A stretch of DNA of 9,662 nt from Eubacterium sp. (lineage in GTDB: Bacteria > Bacillota > Clostridia > Lachnospirales > Lachnospiraceae): assembly GCA_022776205.1 (NCBI GenBank), contig JALFIK010000123.1, forward strand, positions 1 to 9,662, in the 5' to 3' direction. This document shows positions 1 through 5,946 of the stretch, in pieces. The notes under the pieces were generated by a model. The model saw only the letters and a program-made list of their open reading frames with translations. It made no database searches and had not been told where the DNA came from. Made by a program: the position numbers and the translations under genes. Numbering within the stretch: the stretch's first letter is position 1; each line of letters starts with the position of its first letter.

Positions 1-2
1 TT

Positions 3-995
3 CAAAGAATAGATGTTGAAGGGAAATTGCTTTTTGTGAAAGAAGGAAAAACGCAGCTTTCTCTGATTGAGATTCTTCCTGAGCGTCTCCCGGGACAAAG
101 GCGGGTGGAATTTTCTCAGTATGAGAGAGAAATTTATGACATTGAAAGACAACTTATGCTGAAAAATCAGAAGAAGGTAAGAAATCTTTTTCTCATGGTA
201 CGGCCGGGAGAGCCGGATCGAACGGATATTGATGAGGCTGCAGAATGTCCGGATGTATGGTTCCTTGACAGAAAAAACGGAGAGATCATTCTCTATGAAA
301 GGCAGAGGGAAGATTATTGTGGACTTCGAAGACCGATGGAAGAATTTCTTGTGTCCTACCTGAAAGAAAAGAAGGCGGAGGATAAACGTGAACTTCGTTA
401 TATGCTTACTCCGGTCAATACGGGACTGGTTGTGGTTAATGTTTTCGTGTTTCTGTTTCTGAGTTTTCTGGGAGATCCAATGGATGCGGGGTTTATGGCT
501 TCCCATGGGGCAATGACATGGGAAAGCATTGTGGAAAAAGGACAGTATTACCGGTTGTTTACATCCATGTTTCTTCATTTTGGAGCAGACCATCTTTTAC
601 AGAATATGCTGATACTTACTGTGCTTGGATGCCGACTGGAAAGAATTACGGGTAAATTTCGATATGCCATGATTTATCTTGGATCGGGACTTGCCGGGGC
701 GCTCCTTTCTCTCCTGTATACTCTGAGAGCTGCTCCTTTTTCTGTAAGTGCGGGGGCTTCCGGGGCCATTTTTGGTGTGATGGGAGGTCTTGTATTCTTA
801 TTGCTTTCTGATGTTGTTCGAAAGAGAAGACAGAGGGTAGAAGAGATTGGACTTCCGGGAATTATCTTTGTGGTGGTTTCTGCTTTATCTTATGGATTTT
901 TCTCAACAGGGGTGGATAATGCTGCCCATCTGGGGGGACTGGTCGGAGGTTTTCTGCTCACAATGCTTTTTATGATGTTTGAACATGAAGAATAA
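3..995 (+). CDS. Rhomboid-family intramembrane serine protease with N-terminal soluble domain, 5' end cut off
   Basis: Rhomboids cut transmembrane segments of other membrane proteins inside the lipid bilayer. The frame is open to the left edge (first full codon at 3), so the true start lies outside the window; a TTG at 27 is possible but has poor spacing to any Shine-Dalgarno. Counting residues from 27, about 130 soluble, charged residues come first, followed by about six hydrophobic segments near 131-149, 180-200, 213-231, 241-260, 276-292 and 299-319. The rhomboid signatures are present: H189 and N193 (HxxxN), GASGAIFG with the presumed nucleophile S245, and AAHLGG with the presumed catalytic base H301. 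Both catalytic residues are intact, so it is probably active. The gene converges on pfkA through a shared terminator. The substrate cannot be told from the sequence. The N-terminal domain is not one I recognise. Confidence 0.9.
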   Translation, partial: QRIDVEGKLLFVKEGKTQLSLIEILPERLPGQRRVEFSQYEREIYDIERQLMLKNQKKVRNLFLMVRPGEPDRTDIDEAAECPDVWFLDRKNGEIILYERQREDYCGLRRPMEEFLVSYLKEKKAEDKRELRYMLTPVNTGLVVVNVFVFLFLSFLGDPMDAGFMASHGAMTWESIVEKGQYYRLFTSMFLHFGADHLLQNMLILTVLGCRLERITGKFRYAMIYLGSGLAGALLSLLYTLRAAPFSVSAGASGAIFGVMGGLVFLLLSDVVRKRRQRVEEIGLPGIIFVVVSALSYGFFSTGVDNAAHLGGLVGGFLLTMLFMMFEHEE

Positions 996-1000
996 AAAAG

Positions 1001-1067
1001 GAATCCATTGTAAACATGGTATTCTGTCATTCTGACGAATGATGTACCGGTGTGAAACAATGGATTC
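1001..1067. terminator. Bidirectional intrinsic terminator between convergent rhomboid and pfkA genes
   Basis: A perfect 11-bp inverted repeat (GAATCCATTGT at 1001-1011 with ACAATGGATTC at 1057-1067) closes an inner region that can itself fold: GGTA/TACC at 1018-1021 and 1045-1048, and CATTC-TGAC-GAATG at 1028-1041. On the plus strand the outer arm is followed by a T-rich run (TTTATTTTAT). On the minus strand it is followed by CTTTTTTATT. It can therefore end transcription of both convergent genes. Confidence 0.85.
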
Positions 1068-1081
1068 TTTATTTTATATGA

Positions 1082-2155
1082 TTAATCTCCGAAAGAAATG
1101 CCGAGATGCTTTGCCTGGCGTACAATCTGGTCATCCGGGGAGACGTATTTTAATTTTCCGGCAGTCTCCTCGAGAGGAATGGCATCAACCTCATAACCTT
1201 TCATAATCAGCATTTTTCCGTAATCTTCTTTTTTGATCAGTTCCGCAGCTGCAACGCCCAGACGGCTGGAGATAACCCGGTCAAACGGAACAGGGCTGCC
1301 ACCTCTTTGTGTATGTCCCGGAATGGTTACGCGGACTTCCTGACCAGTCGCCTCCTGAATCTTGGATGCAAGCTCGTAGCTGACGGTGGAGTGCTGCCGT
1401 TTTGCAAGTTTGGCCTTGTATTGTTTTTTTGTAAGCTGGGCATCTTCCGCAGAAATGGCGCCTTCTGCGACCGCCAGGATCGTAAATTTCTTTCCCTGCT
1501 CATTTCGGCGGTTGATCGCTTCGATAATATGGTTAAGATTGTATGGAATTTCCGGAATGAGAATGATATCAGCGCCTCCGGCGATTCCGGCCTGGAGAGT
1601 AACCCATCCGACTTTATGGCCCATAAGTTCTACGATAAATACACGATTATGGGAAGCTGCGGTCGTGTGAATGCGGTCAATGGCTTCGGTGGCAATGTCT
1701 ACGGCACTCTGGAAGCCGAATGTCATGTCAGTTCCCCATAGATCATTGTCAATCGTTTTTGGAAGGGAAACAATATTTAGTCCCTCTTCTCTCAGAAGAT
1801 TGGCTGTTTTCTGGCTTCCATTACCGCCAAGGACAACAAGACAGTCCAGATTAAGATAACGGTAGGTTGCTTTCATGGCTTCCACTTTGTCCAGTCCGTT
1901 TTCATCCGGTGTACGCATTAATTTAAATGGTTGTCTGGAAGTTCCCAGGATAGTTCCGCCGGTAGTGAGAATACCGGAAAAATCTTTGGAGGTAAGTCGC
2001 TTATAGTCCCCATAGATTAATCCCTTATAGCCATCTATAAAACCATAAATTTCAACAGGTCCCTCAAGAACGTTCAGTCCTTTTACCACGCCACGCATGG
2101 TGGCATTTAAACTCTGGCAGTCGCCACCGCTTGTAAGCATACCAATTCTCTTCAT
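1082..2155 (-). CDS. pfkA: 6-phosphofructokinase (group III-like, probably ATP-dependent)
   Basis: Phosphorylates fructose 6-phosphate to fructose 1,6-bisphosphate, the committed step of glycolysis, in the cytoplasm. The 357-residue protein starts with the nucleotide-binding turn TSGGDCQSLNA (8-18). It has the GGNGS loop (110-114), the catalytic motif PKTIDND (132-138, presumed catalytic D136), MGHKVGWVTLQAG (178-190), AEGA (230-233) and PGHTQRGGSP (279-288). Gly113, which aligns with E. coli PfkA Gly104, points to ATP as phosphate donor. Lys133, at the E. coli 124 position, is shared with PPi-dependent and group III enzymes. Asn112 replaces the usual Asp. The ATG at 2155 has an AAAGGA ribosome binding site about 10 bases upstream. 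The gene begins 29 bp after recR without a visible terminator, so it is probably the last gene of the dnaX operon. A PPi-dependent activity is the main alternative. Confidence 0.93.
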   Translation of the reverse strand: MKRIGMLTSGGDCQSLNATMRGVVKGLNVLEGPVEIYGFIDGYKGLIYGDYKRLTSKDFSGILTTGGTILGTSRQPFKLMRTPDENGLDKVEAMKATYRYLNLDCLVVLGGNGSQKTANLLREEGLNIVSLPKTIDNDLWGTDMTFGFQSAVDIATEAIDRIHTTAASHNRVFIVELMGHKVGWVTLQAGIAGGADIILIPEIPYNLNHIIEAINRRNEQGKKFTILAVAEGAISAEDAQLTKKQYKAKLAKRQHSTVSYELASKIQEATGQEVRVTIPGHTQRGGSPVPFDRVISSRLGVAAAELIKKEDYGKMLIMKGYEVDAIPLEETAGKLKYVSPDDQIVRQAKHLGISFGD

Positions 2156-2184
2156 TGTACTTTCATCCTTTCTTTATGCTCCGG

Positions 2185-2784
2185 TTATAGTTCGATTCTA
2201 CCTTCCAGAGCTCTTGAGAGCGTCACCTCGTCAATGTATTCCAGTTCACCGCCGATTGGGACACCGCTGGCGATCCGGGTGATTTTTATGCCGAGGGGCT
2301 TTATTTTTTTTGTAATATACATTGCTGTAGCTTCTCCGTCAAGGCTTGAGTTGGTTGCAAGAATCAGCTCTTTTACTTCCGGATTCTGAAGGCGGGCTTC
2401 TAGCTCCTTAAACCGGATATCATCCGGACCCCGGCCCAGGCTTGGAGCGAGAGTGCCCTGCAGGACATGATAGACTCCGTGATACTGGCCGGTTTTTTCA
2501 TATGCGGCAAGATCCTGAGTATGCTCTACGACCATGATGGTGCTGTGATCACGTTTCGTACTTGAACAGATGGGACAGACAGGAGAGTCTGTCAGAGTAC
2601 AGCAATATTTACAGTATCGTACCTTTTCCCGGGCGGTTACCATCGTGTCTGCGAGATGTTTCACATGTTCCTCCGGCATATTGATGATATGAAATGCCAA
2701 GCGCTGGGCAGATTTATTGCCGATGCCGGGCAGACGCCGGAGTTCTTCAATCAGATTTGTAATCTGCGTGCTGTAATAATTCAT
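2185..2784 (-). CDS. recR: Recombination mediator protein RecR
   Basis: RecR works with RecF/RecO to load RecA at single-stranded gaps during recombinational repair. The 199-residue length is standard for the family. An N-terminal helix-hairpin-helix contains LPGIGNKSAQRLAFH (18-32). A four-cysteine zinc motif follows (C58, C61, C70, C73). The Toprim domain starts at VVEHTQDL (E87) and includes GPDDI (119-123) and SSLDGEATAMYI (146-157), where Asp149 stands for the more usual Glu. The C-terminal GVPIGGELEYIDEVTLSRALEGR region is typical. Its ATG overlaps the ebfC stop by one base (TAATG), which suggests translational coupling. A GGA lies 5 bases before the start, inside the ebfC glycine tail codons. 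Confidence 0.97.
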   Translation of the reverse strand: MNYYSTQITNLIEELRRLPGIGNKSAQRLAFHIINMPEEHVKHLADTMVTAREKVRYCKYCCTLTDSPVCPICSSTKRDHSTIMVVEHTQDLAAYEKTGQYHGVYHVLQGTLAPSLGRGPDDIRFKELEARLQNPEVKELILATNSSLDGEATAMYITKKIKPLGIKITRIASGVPIGGELEYIDEVTLSRALEGRIEL

Positions 2785-3128
2785 TAAAATCCTAATCCTC
2801 CGCCGAGACCGCCGGTAAATTTGGACATCTGTGCCTGGACATCTGCTTCCATGGTACGCAGAGCCTCATTTGTGGCAGCCATGATCAGATCTTCTAACAT
2901 TTCAATGTCATCCGGATCCACAACTTCTTCTGCAATTTTAACAGAAGTAATCTCTTTTTTTCCGGATACAGTAACGGTGACAACACCCCCGCCGGCACTT
3001 GCTTCGTAAGTCTTTTCTTCAAGAGCCTTAGAAGTCTCCGCCATCTGTTTCTGTATTTTTTGTGCCTGCTTCATTAAGTTGTTCATATTTCCAGGCATTC
3101 CACCCGGAAAACCACCTCTTTTTGCCAT
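2784..3128 (-). CDS. ebfC: YbaB/EbfC family nucleoid-associated protein
   Basis: Small DNA-binding protein of the YbaB/EbfC family, usually encoded between dnaX and recR. Family members bind DNA as dimers and are linked to nucleoid organisation and recombinational repair. The chosen start gives 114 residues beginning MAKRGGFPGGMPGN, a typical Gly/Met-rich N-terminus. A long amphipathic helix follows (NLMKQAQKIQKQMAETSKALEE), then the beta region around SAGGGVVTVTVSGKKEI and a C-terminal helix ending in a glycine-rich tail (GGLGGGLGF). The frame can be extended upstream to 3170 (14 extra residues, overlapping dnaX), but the ATG at 3128 sits 9 bases after a perfect GGAGG and matches the family N-terminus. 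Confidence 0.95.
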   Translation of the reverse strand: MAKRGGFPGGMPGNMNNLMKQAQKIQKQMAETSKALEEKTYEASAGGGVVTVTVSGKKEITSVKIAEEVVDPDDIEMLEDLIMAATNEALRTMEADVQAQMSKFTGGLGGGLGF

Positions 3129-3137
3129 AGTATGATT

Positions 3138-3142
3138 CCTCC
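3138..3142 (-). promoter_or_regulatory. Ribosome binding site fixing the ebfC start
   Basis: GGAGG on the minus strand lies 9 bases before the ATG at 3128 and inside the 34-bp dnaX-ebfC gap. It supports the shorter EbfC over the extension to 3170. Confidence 0.8.
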
Positions 3143-3162
3143 ATATAATAAGTTGGTGACGG

Positions 3163-4776
3163 TTATTCAAAAATAACAGTCTGATGAATTTTGCTTAAAT
3201 CGATTGAATCGGATCGTTCTGACGGCCGGGACGGCTCAGAGATACATTCGAAAACGACTGCTTTTCCAGTCTGTTCAGCGACAAACTCTGACAGAAGATC
3301 AAGATTGTGATGATGATTACATTCAAAATAATTTTTTGCCAGTTCATCATGAAAAACGAGCTGCAATAGAGAGCTGTTATCGGTGACGAAAAGGTCGGCA
3401 GCCCGAAGAAATTTCTGCATCGGCATGGATATCCGGCCAATCATATCGTCCCACTGGGAAGCAATTTCCATTAAATCCTTAGCTTGTGCCGGAGAGAAAC
3501 GTTTTTCCAGCGCTTCTTCCACAGAAGCAGGGTCAGATGGATTTATTGTGCCGCCCGGCGTATTTTCGACGGGGGATTTCGGCAGTGCTGTTTTGGCAGA
3601 ATCGGAAGGCATGGTCAAAATCCCATGGGCGACCTGTTCTTCCAGCTGACGGATTCGCTCGGCAAGACTTTCTGTATCGGTCTCCGTCTCCGGTCGGCAT
3701 AATTTAATAAAGCCGACTTCCAATAACACTCTTTTTTGTGTGGCAGTGCGTAACTGACCGGAAAGGTCTGATAAAAGGCGGATGAGACGAAGAAGTGTAT
3801 TCATATTAATCATGTCGCTTTCTTCCCTCATGGCATTTATCGTTTCCCGGGATAGATCAAGACAATCTTCTGCCCCTTCCTGATCCTTTAAAATCAGAAG
3901 ATTTCTTAAATACCATAAAAAATCAGAAAGAAACTGGGACAACTCCCTGCCCTCATTGATGATATTGTCGATGATGTCAAGGACCGCCATCGTATTGTGG
4001 GCGAGAATCTGGCGGAGCAGACTGCTGAAAACAGAAGTATCTGCCGTGCCGAGAACATCGAGAACATTCTCATAGGTAAGAGTCTGCCCGATATAGAACG
4101 ATATGCACTGGTCAAGCAGACTCAGTGCATCCCTCATTGAGCCATCAGCCGCTCTTGCAATATAGCGCAGAGCCTTTGTCTCCACGGAGACGTTTTCCTT
4201 TTCCATAAGGTTACTCAGGTGCTGTGTGATCGTATCTGCAGAGATCCGTTTAAAATCATATTTTTGACAGCGGGAAAGAATGGTTACGGGAATTTTATGT
4301 TTTTCCGTCGTTGCCAGAAGAAAAATCACATAGGCCGGAGGTTCTTCCAGTGTTTTTAACAGAGCGTTAAATGCACCGGGAGAAAGCATGTGCACTTCAT
4401 CAATAATATAAACCTTATAGCGCCCTTCCACGGGGGAATACTGAACCTGTTCCCGGATATCCCGGATATTATCCACCCCATTGTTGGAGGCGGCATCAAT
4501 CTCCAGGACATCGAGAGAAACCTGCCGGTTAATTGCCTGGCAGGAAGGACAGGCATTGCACGGGTTCCCATTTACCGGATGCTCACAGTTCACTGCCTTT
4601 GCAAAAAGCTTGGCGATGGACGTTTTTCCGGTACCGCGGGTACCACAGAAAAGATAAGCATGCCCAATCCGGTTATATATAATCTGATTTCTTAAAGTCC
4701 GGACAATGGCATCCTGTCCCTGGACTTCATCGAAGTTTTGGGGACGCCATTTCCGGTATAAAGCCATATAGCCCAT
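3163..4776 (-). CDS. dnaX: DNA polymerase III subunit gamma/tau
   Basis: ATPase of the clamp loader; the tau form also ties the loader to the polymerase at the replication fork. The chosen start gives 537 residues. Motifs seen are Walker A GTRGTGKTS (45-53), a zinc-binding cysteine set (C64, C73, C76, C79), Walker B VYIIDEVHM (122-130), the SRC arginine finger (R169) and the sensor-2 region GSMRDALSLLDQ (212-223). A collar domain follows to about 365, then a Glu/Pro-rich linker and a C-terminal domain of roughly 110 residues. The ATG at 4776 is 9 bases after GGGAG. A TTG one codon upstream (4779) and a family-style MALYRKW start at 4767 are alternatives. It is the first gene of the probable dnaX-ebfC-recR-pfkA operon. 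Confidence 0.97.
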   Translation of the reverse strand: MGYMALYRKWRPQNFDEVQGQDAIVRTLRNQIIYNRIGHAYLFCGTRGTGKTSIAKLFAKAVNCEHPVNGNPCNACPSCQAINRQVSLDVLEIDAASNNGVDNIRDIREQVQYSPVEGRYKVYIIDEVHMLSPGAFNALLKTLEEPPAYVIFLLATTEKHKIPVTILSRCQKYDFKRISADTITQHLSNLMEKENVSVETKALRYIARAADGSMRDALSLLDQCISFYIGQTLTYENVLDVLGTADTSVFSSLLRQILAHNTMAVLDIIDNIINEGRELSQFLSDFLWYLRNLLILKDQEGAEDCLDLSRETINAMREESDMINMNTLLRLIRLLSDLSGQLRTATQKRVLLEVGFIKLCRPETETDTESLAERIRQLEEQVAHGILTMPSDSAKTALPKSPVENTPGGTINPSDPASVEEALEKRFSPAQAKDLMEIASQWDDMIGRISMPMQKFLRAADLFVTDNSSLLQLVFHDELAKNYFECNHHHNLDLLSEFVAEQTGKAVVFECISEPSRPSERSDSIDLSKIHQTVIFE

Positions 4777-4785
4777 CAAATCACT

Positions 4786-4790
4786 CTCCC
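4786..4790 (-). promoter_or_regulatory. Ribosome binding site of dnaX
   Basis: GGGAG on the minus strand lies 9 bases before the ATG at 4776 and 18 bases before the alternative ATG at 4767, so it favours 4776. Confidence 0.6.
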
Positions 4791-4809
4791 AGAAAAATAT
4801 GCTTACAAC

Positions 4810-4839
4810 ATTCTAGCATATTTTCCGGTCATGAGGCAA
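4810..4839 (-). promoter_or_regulatory. SigA-type promoter with extended -10 for the dnaX operon
   Basis: On the minus strand, TTGCCT (-35, at 4834-4839) is followed after 18 bases by TAGAAT (-10, at 4810-4815). A TGC directly before the -10 makes it an extended -10. Transcription would start near 4803, about 27 bases before the dnaX ATG. A short dyad, CAACAGTTG, overlaps the -35. No terminator for the upstream CotS-family gene is visible in this gap. Confidence 0.65.
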
Positions 4840-4848
4840 CTGTTGTCT

Positions 4849-5853
4849 TTAATAAACTCTGCAGGAACTTTGTGAGAGGAACCGGGAAAACTGGTCAAGA
4901 AAAATATGGCGTTTTCCATTTTGTTCCAGAACTTTCTGCATTTTTTCCAGGATACGGGGAGAGATCCAGCTCTTTCGGTGGTTGTAATATTGATTGGAAA
5001 TTTTCCAGAATTTTTCCGGATACAAAAAAAGGAGATAAAGAAAAATAAAATCCTGTTCTGAAAGGGGACGGCATGAAGAATAACCGGAAATACCGGCCTC
5101 AAAAAAAGTGTAATCATACTGATTTTTTTCCAGGGTTTTTCGCAAAAACAGATACAGATCCAATAGATAAGGCTGATAGCAGAATGCCTCGAAATTAACG
5201 GTGGCGACAGAATGGTCCGGGAGGATGAGTACATTATGGTAATGATATGCACCGTGGCAGACACCGCAGTCCGCGGGAAGAAGAGGAGAGGAAATCTCAT
5301 TCAAAAGCCTCAAAGCATGAACCGCCTCTTCATAAAACAAAGAAAAATATTTAATGTAGAGCAGCTCAAACTCTTTTTTTCCGTTCAGCTGGCTGATATA
5401 TTTGCGGACAGTCCGCAGCTCGCGGTTTTTACGGGAAAAACGGTGGGCGATGGATTCATTTTTCAGATGTTCAAGGGGAGTCTCCGGGATGGAGGAAGAA
5501 ATATTATGCAAAAGGCCGAGATTTCTGCAGGCGGATTCCACATCACAGAGACTGGAACAGTCACATTCCCGACCGTTAAAATAATGTTTTAATACGAAAG
5601 GGGTATGGTATCGGTCGAAGGAGAGGAGACTGTTTTCCCTGGTTAGAAAATAGCGGTCCGTAGAAAGAAAACCGGCTTCGGCGAGTTTTTCCTTCCATTC
5701 ATACTCTAAAGCCAGTTTCTGGAGAGAACCGTGATATTCTTTTAATAAGGCGAGCCCCTGCTCTGTCTCACACTGAAAGGTACCCCGGTTTCGGAATGTG
5801 GACAGAATCTTTACATCATACTGATCGAGTAATTCTTTATATTTGTCACTCAA
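4849..5853 (-). CDS. CotS-family spore coat protein (kinase-like fold, catalytic Asp residues missing)
   Basis: Resembles the CotS family of spore coat proteins, which share the fold of aminoglycoside/choline kinases. With the TTG start it has 334 residues, normal for the family. Residues 38-41 (KEYH) sit where kinases have the ATP-binding lysine. The catalytic-loop equivalent is HGAYHYHN (200-207), with Ala202 at the catalytic Asp position. The metal-binding equivalent is NFE (220-222). The C-terminal half is typical of CotS: DLYLFLRKTLEKN, YPEKFWKISNQYYNHRK and a leucine/glutamine-rich helix. The TTG at 5853 is preferred because a perfect GGAGGG lies 6 bases before it and a SigE-like promoter lies just upstream. 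An in-frame ATG at 5898 has no good ribosome site and would fall almost at the predicted transcript start. It probably acts as a structural or binding protein in the coat. Confidence 0.82.
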   Translation of the reverse strand: MSDKYKELLDQYDVKILSTFRNRGTFQCETEQGLALLKEYHGSLQKLALEYEWKEKLAEAGFLSTDRYFLTRENSLLSFDRYHTPFVLKHYFNGRECDCSSLCDVESACRNLGLLHNISSSIPETPLEHLKNESIAHRFSRKNRELRTVRKYISQLNGKKEFELLYIKYFSLFYEEAVHALRLLNEISSPLLPADCGVCHGAYHYHNVLILPDHSVATVNFEAFCYQPYLLDLYLFLRKTLEKNQYDYTFFEAGISGYSSCRPLSEQDFIFLYLLFLYPEKFWKISNQYYNHRKSWISPRILEKMQKVLEQNGKRHIFLDQFSRFLSQSSCRVY

Positions 5854-5859
5854 AAAAAT

Positions 5860-5865
5860 CCCTCC
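5860..5865 (-). promoter_or_regulatory. Ribosome binding site selecting the TTG start of the CotS-family gene
   Basis: GGAGGG on the minus strand lies 6 bases before the TTG at 5853. Reading from the upstream ATG at 5898 would put this site inside the coding region. Confidence 0.7.
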
Positions 5866-5890
5866 ATTAACATAAAAGACAGACAGCGGG

Positions 5891-5923
5891 TTACACATCC
5901 GGCATGGTCTATCCTATGTGTAA
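5891..5923. repeat. 8-bp inverted repeat overlapping the CotS-family promoter
   Basis: TTACACAT (5891-5898) and ATGTGTAA (5916-5923) are perfect inverted arms separated by 17 bases. One arm overlaps the -10 and the other lies just after the predicted transcript start. No T-run follows on the minus strand, so it is a poor terminator for cca and could be an operator. Confidence 0.4.
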
Positions 5924-5937
5924 GGGAGGGAGGTTAT
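5910..5937 (-). promoter_or_regulatory. SigE-like sporulation promoter of the CotS-family gene
   Basis: On the minus strand, ATA (-35 core, 5935-5937) is followed after exactly 16 bases by CATAGGAT (-10, 5911-5918), close to the SigE pattern ATA-N16-CATACANT. The motif also reads CATAGGATA, which fits the SigK -10 (CATANNNTA), but an AC -35 at the right distance is less clear. Predicted start is near 5903, giving a leader of about 50 bases. Confidence 0.5.
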
Positions 5938-5946
5938 GTGCGGAAA

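Noticed and set aside
1307..1741. 144-codon plus-strand frame opposite pfkA
   Set aside because: It is antisense to conserved catalytic motifs of pfkA and has no ribosome binding site or recognisable protein features.
3680..3693. 14-base GTCTCCGTCTCCGG shared with 8169-8182
   Set aside because: The copies lie within two unrelated genes (minus-strand dnaX and plus-strand SPOCS/LysM). They are low-complexity codon runs with no flanking similarity, so chance is the simplest explanation.
4777..4848. Possible SRP RNA or other small RNA upstream of dnaX, as in some Firmicutes
   Set aside because: The gap is only about 70 bases, is filled by the promoter and ribosome site of dnaX, and shows no SRP-like hairpin.
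4803..5300. 165-codon minus-strand frame overlapping the end of the CotS-family gene
   Set aside because: It is in another frame of the same strand, is dominated by Phe/Ile/Ser with no domain, and the CotS-family motifs run through the overlapped region.
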